A stretch of DNA of 37,181 bases, taken from Magnetococcales bacterium (GTDB taxonomy: Bacteria > Pseudomonadota > Magnetococcia > Magnetococcales > JADFYX01). The notes under the pieces are model-generated. The model had not been told where the DNA came from. It saw only the letters and a program-made list of their open reading frames with translations, and ran no database searches. The number at the start of each line of letters is the position of its first letter. Position 1 is the stretch's first letter. The translations under genes and the position numbers were made by a program. The stretch is taken from NCBI GenBank assembly GCA_002753565.1, contig PEAM01000034.1, forward strand, positions 1-37,181. The letters are read 5' to 3'. Below, in pieces: positions 25,562 to 33,215 of this stretch.

Positions 25562-26076
25562 TTAGAGACCTTTTTAGAGACCAGAAGCAGCAGACCGATG
25601 ATCACCGTAAAGGAGAACAGAGACATCACCGGAATGGATAAAAAACCAAACCACTCAATTACATTCTCCGAGCAGGATACCCCTTTGGAGCAGGGTTGGA
25701 TACTTTTTGGAATGTAACCCATCGTCAAGGCGACCTGATAGAGGGCGATCAGCCAGCCCAGAATCGGCAGAGGCAGGAGATAGCGAACCACCCCAACATC
25801 CAGTGGAAACAGGCCCAGAGGCAGGATGAACACCAGTGGATACATGGCGATACGTTGATACCAGCACAACACGCAGGGGGTGACACCCATCACTTCGCTG
25901 AAAAAGAGGCTCCCCAGCATGGAGATGACGGCGATCAGCCAACAGACAAAAAGAAGCGTCCAGTCGCGGCCTGCTTTATGGGTTGGGGCGGGGGTGGTCA
26001 TGGTCACACTGTTTCGACTGTTGTTTTCTGGTTGCTCATCCACTTTTTGGGATGAGGGCGGCATTCCATTTGCCAA
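25558..26076 (-). CDS. DsbB/BdbC-like membrane disulfide-bond protein
   Basis: This membrane protein of up to 172 residues has four hydrophobic segments. The first pair of redox Cys is in TPCVLCWYQR (Cys68, Cys71) and the second pair is Cys129 and Cys135 in QPCSKGVSCSE. This is the classic DsbB/BdbC layout, which passes electrons from DsbA-like proteins to quinone. The start is uncertain. TTG 26076 has AAAGG eleven bases upstream, while the in-frame ATG at 26001 would give 147 residues, closer to usual BdbC length. The gene overlaps the DsbA-like gene by ATGA. Confidence 0.88.
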   Translation of the reverse strand: MANGMPPSSQKVDEQPENNSRNSVTMTTPAPTHKAGRDWTLLFVCWLIAVISMLGSLFFSEVMGVTPCVLCWYQRIAMYPLVFILPLGLFPLDVGVVRYLLPLPILGWLIALYQVALTMGYIPKSIQPCSKGVSCSENVIEWFGFLSIPVMSLFSFTVIIGLLLLVSKKVSK

Positions 26077-26103
26077 TCTACCAATAACCTTTGGTTAAAT
26101 CCA

Positions 26104-26119
26104 GCCACCTGAGGGTGGC
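26104..26119. terminator. Small hairpin between MFS and DsbB-like genes
   Basis: GCCACC, loop TGAG, GGTGGC forms a perfect six-pair stem in the 77-base gap. On the minus strand it is followed by TGGATTT, a poor T-run. At best it is a partial terminator or RNA-end stabiliser. Confidence 0.25.
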
Positions 26120-26153
26120 ACCGCTCTCTTTTACGGCACGACTCATGCTGTTT

Positions 26154-27350
26154 TTAGCTCTGTTGAGCCAGCAGTCGTCTTTTGTCCGCCAGTTCTACCT
26201 GGCGCAAAATAATCAGCAGCAGGGTGCCAACCACCATCACCCCGGCAGCCATGTAAAGCCCCTGGGCATAGCTGCCGGTCTGTCCGGCCAGCCACCCGGT
26301 CAGGGCCGGGCCAAGAATTTGAGCCACACCATAGGCGACGGTCATGCGCCCCATCATTTTTGCTGGTCGGGTGGGGTAATAGCGTCCTGCCATGGTTAGA
26401 ACCAGGCTGACAATCCCGATAAAGGTACCACCAAAGAGGATGGCACCCAGAAAGGCCCAAACCAACCCATCCATCCAGATTGGTAGAAGAATCCCCACAA
26501 TTTGCAGCAGGGCGGCTCCGATCAATGCCAACACTTCGCCGGTACGGCGGGCAATCAGATCCCAGATAATGCAGGCCGGTGTAGCAGCCAGACCCAACAC
26601 CAAAAAGACCAGTGCCCCCCGCCCTGCCAGCTCTGGTTGCTCCTCGATGACGGCCACAATAAAGGTTGCGCTGATCACATAGCCCATACCGGCACAAAAA
26701 TAGGCCGCCATAAAAAGACGCATAAAGAGGGGGGAAGGGGGTGTGTCGACCAGTCTGACCCCGGTTCGGGTAAAGGATGAGCTGTCTGGAGGAGGGAGCC
26801 AGCGCAGCGCTGGTATTAATAAAATCGCCCCCAGAACAGAAAAAAGAATCCACTGGGTTTGCCAATCAAACCAGGGGCTCATCACCTCCACACTGATGGC
26901 TCCCAGAGCGATTCCTACGCCGGTTCCGCCAAAATGGATGCCCAACTCACTGGGGTGGTTGTGGCGCAGGAGCCAGTTGAGAATAAGCCCAGAGCCAAAC
27001 AGAAGCCCCGCTGCACTGCTGAGCCCAGCCAGAAAACGCAGAACCTCCCAAACCCACAGGTTGGTGGTCAACCCCATACCCAGGGTGGTGAGTACCGAGA
27101 TAACCAGCCCGATCCGATAAAGGCGATCTTTTAAAATGAGGTCGTTGATGAAAGAGGCCAGTAAAGCGCCACTCAAATAGCCCATATAGTTAAAGGCCGC
27201 CAGGGTCCCCCCCTCTGTCACCCCCAACCCGGCCTGTTCCTGCATGAGGGGTAGTAGAGGGGTATAGGCAAAACGGGCAATCCCCAGGGTGAGAACCAGA
27301 CTTAAAACACCGGCACTCAACACTTTGAGACGTTGGTTGTTTTCTTGCAC
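26154..27350 (-). CDS. MFS transporter, YbfB/YjiJ-like
   Basis: This 398-residue inner-membrane protein has about twelve hydrophobic segments. It starts with LGIARFAYTPLLPLM and later has GGTGVGIALG, both typical of the YbfB/YjiJ-type MFS group, whose substrates are poorly known. I placed the start at GTG 27350 because GGAGA lies six bases upstream and the first helix begins soon after. A TTG at 27413 would add 21 residues without a good ribosome site. It lies upstream of the DsbB-like gene on the same strand with a 77-base gap, so co-transcription is possible. No substrate can be assigned. Confidence 0.85.
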   Translation of the reverse strand: MQENNQRLKVLSAGVLSLVLTLGIARFAYTPLLPLMQEQAGLGVTEGGTLAAFNYMGYLSGALLASFINDLILKDRLYRIGLVISVLTTLGMGLTTNLWVWEVLRFLAGLSSAAGLLFGSGLILNWLLRHNHPSELGIHFGGTGVGIALGAISVEVMSPWFDWQTQWILFSVLGAILLIPALRWLPPPDSSSFTRTGVRLVDTPPSPLFMRLFMAAYFCAGMGYVISATFIVAVIEEQPELAGRGALVFLVLGLAATPACIIWDLIARRTGEVLALIGAALLQIVGILLPIWMDGLVWAFLGAILFGGTFIGIVSLVLTMAGRYYPTRPAKMMGRMTVAYGVAQILGPALTGWLAGQTGSYAQGLYMAAGVMVVGTLLLIILRQVELADKRRLLAQQS

Positions 27351-27507
27351 TACAAATCTCCGAACAAAGGACAGTTGAAATCCAAGGGGCGGGAGATCAT
27401 CTATCGATACCAAGGTATGGAAGGGTGTATACGGTTTCAGGTTAAGGGATAGTAATCGGTTGTTTGGAAAAGGGAAGGGTCTTTTCTTGTTGAGCTGTTA
27501 AAAAGTC

Positions 27508-27605
27508 AGGCTACCCCCTTGAGGGTTGACAGGGTAGGATAAAGAGAAAAAAAATGCTCTTTTCCTGGCTCTTAGCCTTGAGGAAGGTTTACAGTAGGGT
27601 AGCCT
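27508..27605. repeat. Inverted repeat AGGCTACCC / GGGTAGCCT
   Basis: Perfect nine-base arms at 27508-27516 and 27597-27605, with an 80-base interior that contains a TTGACA promoter-like box. Could be paired operator sites or long-range RNA pairing. Confidence 0.55.
27526..27555 (+). promoter_or_regulatory. Candidate promoter for REC-GGDEF gene
   Basis: TTGACA at 27526-27531 and AAAAAT 18 bases later (27550-27555). The -35 box is perfect and the -10 box is weak. It would give a leader of about 170 bases. Confidence 0.3.
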
Positions 27606-27731
27606 GTTGTTTGGTGCGTCTGCTCGGGTCCTGTTGGGAGAAGGCTCTGGGAGGGTCAGGCTCTTTTGCTGCCGCTGAACTCTTACAGGTCTGACAGATT
27701 AATATCCTTGTTATCCTAGGAAAGTTTGCCA

Positions 27732-28661
27732 ATGAGTGACTCCATCACCCAGCCAGATCGTCCGTTGGTTCTTGTCGCCGATGACGATGAACTGATTCTG
27801 GATCTCATCCAAGCCTTTTTAAAACAGAATGGCTACGCCTCGGTTCTGGCAGAGAATGGCTCAGAGGCTGTCGAACTGTTTAAAAAGCACCACCCGGATC
27901 TGGCCTTGCTGGATGGTAACATGCCGGGAATGGACGGTTTTGAAGCGTGTGAGACCATTCGCACCTTGTCGGATGGTCGACGGATACCCATTGTCATGGT
28001 GACCGCTCTATCGGATGATGAGTCGGTGGACAGGGCGTTTGACGTCGGGGCGGAAGACTATATTACCAAGCCCATCCATTGGGCCGTGCTGCGTCAGCGG
28101 GTGCGGATTCTTTTGGAGCGTAAACAGGCACAGGAACGGATTCATTTTCAGGCTACCCATGACGGCCTCACTTCTCTGCCCAACCGCACCCTGTTTATGG
28201 ACCGTTTGGAGTCGGCCATCGCCTTGAGTCGTCGTCGCAACAATCAGATGGGGCTGATGTTCGTGGATCTGGACCGGTTTAAATGGGTCAACGACAACCT
28301 GGGCCATCATGCCGGGGATCTGCTTCTTCAAGAGGTGGCAAACCGACTGAAGGATTGTGTCCGTCAGTCCGATACGGTCGCCCGTCTGGGAGGGGATGAG
28401 TTTACGGTTATTCTCAGTGATTTTGCCGAGATCGGTAATCCGGGAACCGTCGCCCAGAAGATCTTACACCTACTGCAGCAACCCTTTAAGCTGGGAGATC
28501 AGGAGACCACCATCTCCGGTTCCATCGGCGTAGCCATCTACCCTGAAGATGGTGAAGATTCCGAAACCCTGCTGCGCCATGCGGATGCTGCCATGTATGT
28601 TGCCAAGAATAAAGGCCGAAACGCCTGCTGGTTTTTTCAGGCGGATCAACAGCTACCTTAA
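27732..28661 (+). CDS. Response regulator REC-GGDEF (diguanylate cyclase)
   Basis: This 309-residue regulator has a receiver at about 8-125 (DD pair, LLDGNMPGMDGF, KPIHWAVLRQRV) and a GGDEF domain from about 143. The domain has FVDLDRFKWVND, an intact RLGGDEFTVIL and an RQSD inhibitory site, so it should make c-di-GMP and be feedback-inhibited. ATG 27732 is chosen because AGGAAAG ends seven bases upstream. A TTG two codons earlier is less likely. The next gene, REC-PAS-DAC-like, starts 54 bases later on the same strand and carries a very similar receiver, so the two probably share a phosphate donor. Confidence 0.94.
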   Translation: MSDSITQPDRPLVLVADDDELILDLIQAFLKQNGYASVLAENGSEAVELFKKHHPDLALLDGNMPGMDGFEACETIRTLSDGRRIPIVMVTALSDDESVDRAFDVGAEDYITKPIHWAVLRQRVRILLERKQAQERIHFQATHDGLTSLPNRTLFMDRLESAIALSRRRNNQMGLMFVDLDRFKWVNDNLGHHAGDLLLQEVANRLKDCVRQSDTVARLGGDEFTVILSDFAEIGNPGTVAQKILHLLQQPFKLGDQETTISGSIGVAIYPEDGEDSETLLRHADAAMYVAKNKGRNACWFFQADQQLP

Positions 28662-28715
28662 TCCGGGTTTCCGGGTTGAATGGACCGATGGTCGGAGTCT
28701 CAAGGATCACACCCT

Positions 28716-30773
28716 ATGGCCAACAAAAAGCAGTCTGAAGAGAAGCCCCTGATTTTTGTTGTCGATGATGACACCATTTTTCAGGAGATTCTGGCGCTCT
28801 TTTTAGAGAATAATGGCTATGGCGTCAAGCGGATCGATAGTGGATTCCAGGTGGTAGAGCTGTGTGACTCTCTGCAGCCAGATCTGATCATGATGGATGC
28901 CATCATGCCGGAAATGGATGGGTTTTCTACCTGTCAAAAACTCAAGGAAAACCCCAATACTGCGGATATACCGGTTATCATGGTCACCGGTAACGATGAT
29001 ACCAAATCGGTAGAAAAAGCTTTTGCCAGTGGGGCGGAAGAGTTTATTACCAAGCCGATTCACTGGCCTGTGTTACGGCAGCGGGTGCGGATCTACCTGG
29101 AGCGAAAAAAAAGCCAACTGGCCATGCGCGCCAGCGAGGAGCGGTTTCGCTCGGTAACCAACTCCACCATCGATGCTATTATCTCGGCTGACGAAAAGGG
29201 CCGGATTGTTTTTTGGAACAAGGGGGCGGAAAATGTCTTTGGCTATCGAGATGCCGAGATACTTGGGCAGTCGGTAACCAAACTGATGCCAAAACGGTTC
29301 AGAAAAGAGCATCTGGACGGTTTTAATCGCCTTGTGAATACCGGAATCTCCAAGTTTCAGGGTAATACCATCGAGCTCATTGGGGTGCGCAACGATGGAT
29401 CCAAGTTTCCTCTGGAGATCTCCATCACCTCCTCCAATGTCGCCGAAAAACGATATATTTCGGCTGTTCTTCGGGATATCACCGAGCGAAAACGGGTCTT
29501 GGGCAACCGAGAAGGGGTCGCCCTCTTCGATACCCACATCATCGAGCAGATCTACTCTCTTTGGCGCCAGGTTGCCAGTCGGGATGCCGGACAACTCTCT
29601 TTTATCAAGCTGAAGATCATCATGGAGATGGTCTTTTTAGCCGGCATTCAAAAAGAGGAGGGTGAGCCGATTCGTCTGGCTGTCTCTCTTCTCGATCGGG
29701 GGTTTCTCAAAGAGGATGAGAACTATAGCGATAACTCCATCCTGGTTTTCGATCAAAGCCTCCCCTTTGTTCTCGACTCGCTGGTCAAGTTAGCCTCTGG
29801 TTTTGATCCGGACACTACGGTTTTTGCCGTTAGCGGAGAGAGCGACCAAACAGAGTTGAAAATCTGGGGGGTGGTTTTTACCAGTAAACGGGGGAAAACC
29901 CGTCTGGACCCCTATCCTTTTATCCCGGAACCACTGGATGTTCTGACTGTCTCCTCCATCAAGGCCGGCTCTCTGACCATCTCCTGGGGTGGGCGGGTGT
30001 TGGCCAATTTCAACTCCGGGCACTTTTCCGAGACATCCCTGGTTCGAGCCACCTCTTGCCCACTGGCAGAGACCATGCTCAAGGGTATTCGTGATCATAA
30101 GGCCTATAAAAAAGGCGGGAACGCCTACTGGAGTGTCTATCAGGAGATGATCCGGTTGATGGTGAGGGAGGCGGCAAAACGGTGTCATGGTGGTACCATT
30201 ATCTGGCTCCCTGAAAAGCAGATTGGCGAGGTTGAAAAGTCTCTTCTTACCAAATATCCCACCGCCCAAAACCCCAACATACCAGCCAGTATTGCCCATT
30301 TATGTCTGTTGGAGAGAGAGCGGGAGAGAGGGGTTAAAAATAGGGGGAAGGGTCAGTTTGTCGAGGAGTTTGTGGATGTCAAGGTGTTGGAGGATACCAT
30401 CAACGAGTGTAAAAAACGGCTGGTGGACCACCTTGAATTTCTGGCTCAACTCACCCGTGTCGATGGCGCCCTGATACTCTCCCATAAAATGACCACCCTC
30501 TCTTTTGGTGCGGTTTTGACAGCTCCACAGTGGAAGGGGAATATTGAATATTTTCAGCCCTCCCTCTCAGATCAGATACAGCAGGTCAACCTGACCAACT
30601 ACGGCACTCGCCATATCTCTGCGGTTAATTTTGTCGGTCGATATCCAGGGGTTGTTGCCATTGTTATCTCTCAGGATGGCCCAATATCCTGCCTGATTCG
30701 AAAGGATAAAGAGACGGTTCTCTGGCTGCCTGACTACCTGAATTCTGATAACGGGTGGCGTGAAGAGCAGTAA
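28716..30773 (+). CDS. Response regulator REC-PAS with DACNV-like and diadenylate-cyclase-like (DisA_N) domains
   Basis: This 685-residue protein has four parts. The receiver (about 12-125) has all active residues (VVDDD, MMDAIMPEMDGF, KPIHWPVLRQRV). A PAS domain covers about 140-265. A region at about 285-480 resembles the DACNV sensor domains found before diadenylate cyclases (MVFLAGIQKEEGEPIRLAVS). The C-terminal domain has DGALIL (Asp583) and GTRHISA (Arg632, His633, Ile634), followed by VVAIVISQDG. These match the DGA and GTRHR motifs of DisA_N/DAC domains that join two ATP into c-di-AMP, but the last Arg of RHR is Ile, so activity is uncertain. ATG 28716 has AAGGA ten bases upstream and starts just before the receiver. 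It follows the REC-GGDEF gene by 54 bases. A phosphorelay-controlled DAC-type output is unusual. Confidence 0.8.
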   Translation: MANKKQSEEKPLIFVVDDDTIFQEILALFLENNGYGVKRIDSGFQVVELCDSLQPDLIMMDAIMPEMDGFSTCQKLKENPNTADIPVIMVTGNDDTKSVEKAFASGAEEFITKPIHWPVLRQRVRIYLERKKSQLAMRASEERFRSVTNSTIDAIISADEKGRIVFWNKGAENVFGYRDAEILGQSVTKLMPKRFRKEHLDGFNRLVNTGISKFQGNTIELIGVRNDGSKFPLEISITSSNVAEKRYISAVLRDITERKRVLGNREGVALFDTHIIEQIYSLWRQVASRDAGQLSFIKLKIIMEMVFLAGIQKEEGEPIRLAVSLLDRGFLKEDENYSDNSILVFDQSLPFVLDSLVKLASGFDPDTTVFAVSGESDQTELKIWGVVFTSKRGKTRLDPYPFIPEPLDVLTVSSIKAGSLTISWGGRVLANFNSGHFSETSLVRATSCPLAETMLKGIRDHKAYKKGGNAYWSVYQEMIRLMVREAAKRCHGGTIIWLPEKQIGEVEKSLLTKYPTAQNPNIPASIAHLCLLERERERGVKNRGKGQFVEEFVDVKVLEDTINECKKRLVDHLEFLAQLTRVDGALILSHKMTTLSFGAVLTAPQWKGNIEYFQPSLSDQIQQVNLTNYGTRHISAVNFVGRYPGVVAIVISQDGPISCLIRKDKETVLWLPDYLNSDNGWREEQ

Positions 30774-30780
30774 GGAACTC

Positions 30781-30834
30781 CAACTCTAAAGACAGCGGAT
30801 GTAGCCAATGCAAGACAACTGGGATAGAGTTGTC
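30781..30834 (+). promoter_or_regulatory. Two competing hairpins ahead of AsmA-family gene
   Basis: GACAACT (30814-30820) can pair with AGTTGTC (30828-30834), followed by ATTTTACAGGGTATTTTTTT, which looks like a terminator. The same 3' bases, TAGAGTTG (30825-30832), can instead pair with CAACTCTA (30781-30788). The two pairings exclude each other, as in an attenuator. It may simply be the terminator of the upstream gene. Confidence 0.4.
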
Positions 30835-30906
30835 ATTTTACAGGGTATTTTTTTGGCTCATAACAGGTTGAGTTAATCTATTTTTAAAGTTGTAGGAGGA
30901 TAAACA

Positions 30907-33042
30907 GTGGGGAAGGCAATCAAGGCATTTATCTATCTGGTTTTGGGGGTGGTTATTCTTGTTGGCGGGCTGTTTGCAGCCGTTGCACTCTTGGTCAATC
31001 CCAACGATTACAAGGGGGAGATCGTTAATCTGGTCAAAGAAAAGACCGGACGGGATCTCACCATCACACAGGACATGTCTCTGACCTTTTTTCCCTGGGT
31101 TGGGGTAGAGCTGGGCGGATTGGTGTTGAGCAATGCCAAAGGGTTTGGCTCGGACCCCTTCATGGGGGTCGATTCGGTGCGCGTGCGGGTTAAGCTCATG
31201 CCTCTTTTCAAAAGCCGGTTGGAGGCAGACTCCATCTTGGTGAAGGGGTTGCGCCTCAATCTGGCAAAAAATGCTAAAGGAGTCAGCAATTGGGATGATC
31301 TGACCGCTTCTCCTGATACCGACAAGCCTTCATCCCCAACCTCTGAATCTCCGGTAGGGAGTGACCATCCATCCACGGTTGTATTGAGTGTGGGTGGGGT
31401 GAATATCGAGAATGCCGCGCTGCGCTGGCAGGATGCTCAGGCGGGTGTTGACTATGCTCTGGAGAAGATCAACTTTTCAACAGGCCCCTTAACACCCGAA
31501 ACCCCCTTTGATATGAAGCTGGCGTTTGGTTTAAGTAGTAACGAACCCGCTCTGGGGGCAACCATCGAGCTGTCAGGCCGAGCCACCTTGGACCTGTCGG
31601 CCCAGCGGTATCAGTTCTCCTCTGCCGTGCTGGCAGTCAAGGCACAGGGAGCAGCCATTCCTGAGGGAAAAACCGAAATGCGGATGGGCTTTGATGCTCT
31701 GGCCGACCTGAGCCAGGAGAGCCTGTCGGTGGAGGGGTTGAAGCTGGCTGCCATGGGGATGGATCTATCCGGGAAGATCGTTGGTAGCTCCATTGTCTCC
31801 AAGCCACACTTTAAAGCCGATCTGTCACTGGCAGAGTTCAACTTGAAAAAGCTGTTGAGCCAGCTTGCTGGAGAGCCTGTTCAGACTCTTGACCCTAAGG
31901 CCATGAGCCGAGTTTCCAGTCAGATTGCCCTTACCGCCGGTTTAGAGGAGGCCCGAGTAACCCAGTTGACGGTCCACCTGGATGAGACCACCCTGAAAGG
32001 CAGTGGGTCGGTCTCTCACTTCAGCAACCCGGTTATCGGTTTTAACTTAACCCTGGATACGTTGGATGTGGACCGTTACCTGCCCCCTCAGCCTTCATCA
32101 GGCGAGGGCCAAAAAGGGGATATCCAGGCCAAGAGTAAGGCTAAAAAGGGGGGAGCAAATCAGGGTGAATCCCTCAAGTCGTTGCGTGGTTTGAACCTGG
32201 ATGGAACATTCAAGGCGGGAAAACTCAAGGTAGCCAATGCCAGCTTGACCGATCTGACCGTCGGCGTTAAAGCCAATGAGGGTATCATCAAGGTTCAACC
32301 GTTGTCGGCTCATCTCTATCAGGGTCTGTTTGATGGCAATGTAAAAATGGATGCCCGTCGGGATCTGCCGGTAGTTTGGGTCAACTACGATCTGAAAAAC
32401 CTTCAAGCCGGTCCTCTTTTGAAGGATGTCACCGGAGCTGATCGTCTAAGTGGTACAGCCCGCTCGACGGCTAACATTTCCACACGGGGATTTGAGCCTG
32501 ACACAATCAAGGCCAATCTCAATGGAACAGCAGATTTCTTTTTTGAAAACGGTGCATTGAATGGCGTCAATGTGGCTCGCATGATTCGCAACGCCTTTAA
32601 TATGCTCAAAGGGATTCCACCTGAGCCAGAGGGAACAGCCCAAAAAACCGATTTTGCCGAGCTGTCCGGTTCCGTGAATATCAATCAGGGTGTGGTCGAA
32701 AACCAGGATCTCAGCATGAAATCCCCGTTACTGCGTATTACCGGCAAAGGGCAGGTTGATCTACCAGGAAACCAGATCAATTATGAGGCCAAGGCCGCTG
32801 TCGTAGGTACGTTAAAAGGTCAAGATGGTCAATCCATTGATGAGCTGAAAAATATTGTGGTACCCATCAAGGTGACCGGATCTCTGGATGAACCCAAGCC
32901 AGCTCTGGATGTGGGGGCTGTTCTGCGGGAGAACCTTAAAGGCCAGGCCAAAGAGAAGCTCAAAGAGCAGATTAGTGAAAAACTAAAAGGGCGTGGATTG
33001 GGTGGAGCCGAAGGGTTGTTGAAAAATATTCTCCCCTTTTAG
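30907..33042 (+). CDS. AsmA-family protein
   Basis: This 711-residue protein has one N-terminal membrane helix (about 7-29), then a long beta-rich periplasmic body. N-terminal AsmA features are NPNDYKGEIVNLVKEKTGRD, FFPWVGVELGG and NLAKNAKGVSNWDDL. C-terminal AsmA_2 features include NGALNGVNVARMIRNAF and INYEAKA. AsmA-like proteins span the cell envelope and are linked to lipid transport and outer-membrane homeostasis. The start is GTG 30907, fixed by a strong TAGGAGGA seven bases before it. A low-complexity Lys/Gly-rich insert (about 398-420) lies mid-protein. A competing-hairpin region lies upstream and a good terminator downstream. Confidence 0.9.
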   Translation: MGKAIKAFIYLVLGVVILVGGLFAAVALLVNPNDYKGEIVNLVKEKTGRDLTITQDMSLTFFPWVGVELGGLVLSNAKGFGSDPFMGVDSVRVRVKLMPLFKSRLEADSILVKGLRLNLAKNAKGVSNWDDLTASPDTDKPSSPTSESPVGSDHPSTVVLSVGGVNIENAALRWQDAQAGVDYALEKINFSTGPLTPETPFDMKLAFGLSSNEPALGATIELSGRATLDLSAQRYQFSSAVLAVKAQGAAIPEGKTEMRMGFDALADLSQESLSVEGLKLAAMGMDLSGKIVGSSIVSKPHFKADLSLAEFNLKKLLSQLAGEPVQTLDPKAMSRVSSQIALTAGLEEARVTQLTVHLDETTLKGSGSVSHFSNPVIGFNLTLDTLDVDRYLPPQPSSGEGQKGDIQAKSKAKKGGANQGESLKSLRGLNLDGTFKAGKLKVANASLTDLTVGVKANEGIIKVQPLSAHLYQGLFDGNVKMDARRDLPVVWVNYDLKNLQAGPLLKDVTGADRLSGTARSTANISTRGFEPDTIKANLNGTADFFFENGALNGVNVARMIRNAFNMLKGIPPEPEGTAQKTDFAELSGSVNINQGVVENQDLSMKSPLLRITGKGQVDLPGNQINYEAKAAVVGTLKGQDGQSIDELKNIVVPIKVTGSLDEPKPALDVGAVLRENLKGQAKEKLKEQISEKLKGRGLGGAEGLLKNILPF

Positions 33043-33092
33043 GAGTCTATAGAGATTTCAAACCAAATTTGTACAAAACGATTGCGGATGGG

Positions 33093-33120
33093 GCTTGGAA
33101 GGCATGAATGCCTTCCAAGC
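33093..33120. repeat. Perfect 13-base inverted repeat
   Basis: GCTTGGAAGGCAT and ATGCCTTCCAAGC are separated by two bases, 50 bases after the AsmA stop. There is no T-run, so this is a stable hairpin or protein site rather than an intrinsic terminator. Confidence 0.7.
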
Positions 33121-33164
33121 AGGTTTGGGCAGGGCCAAGGTCCTAATAAAACAGGATAGGACGT

Positions 33165-33213
33165 CAACCCAACAGGAGCTACTGGCTTCTGTTGGGTTGT
33201 TTGGTTCTTGTTT
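33165..33213 (+). terminator. Rho-independent terminator after AsmA gene
   Basis: A 15-pair stem (33165-33179 with 33185-33199, one G-U pair, loop TACTG) is followed by TTTGGTTCTTGTTT. It ends the plus-strand unit. The hairpin also lies downstream of the minus-strand sigma gene and may act in both directions. Confidence 0.8.
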
Positions 33214-33215
33214 GA

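Larger units (their letters stand above)
27351..27731. promoter_or_regulatory. Divergent intergenic region with inverted repeat
   Basis: This stretch of 381 bases separates the divergent MFS and REC-GGDEF genes and must carry promoters in both directions. It holds a nine-base inverted repeat, AGGCTACCC (27508-27516) and GGGTAGCCT (27597-27605). It also has two CCTTGAGG copies (27517-27524, 27576-27583), two GTCAGGCT copies (27505-27512, 27655-27662) and a hairpin AAAGAG/CTCTTT around 27541-27562. I see no gene and no recognised riboswitch. Confidence 0.5.

Noticed and set aside
27505-27730. c-di-GMP riboswitch before the REC-GGDEF gene
   Set aside because: The leader has repeats but not the conserved GEMM bases I would expect, such as the GCACAGGGCAAACC-like segment.
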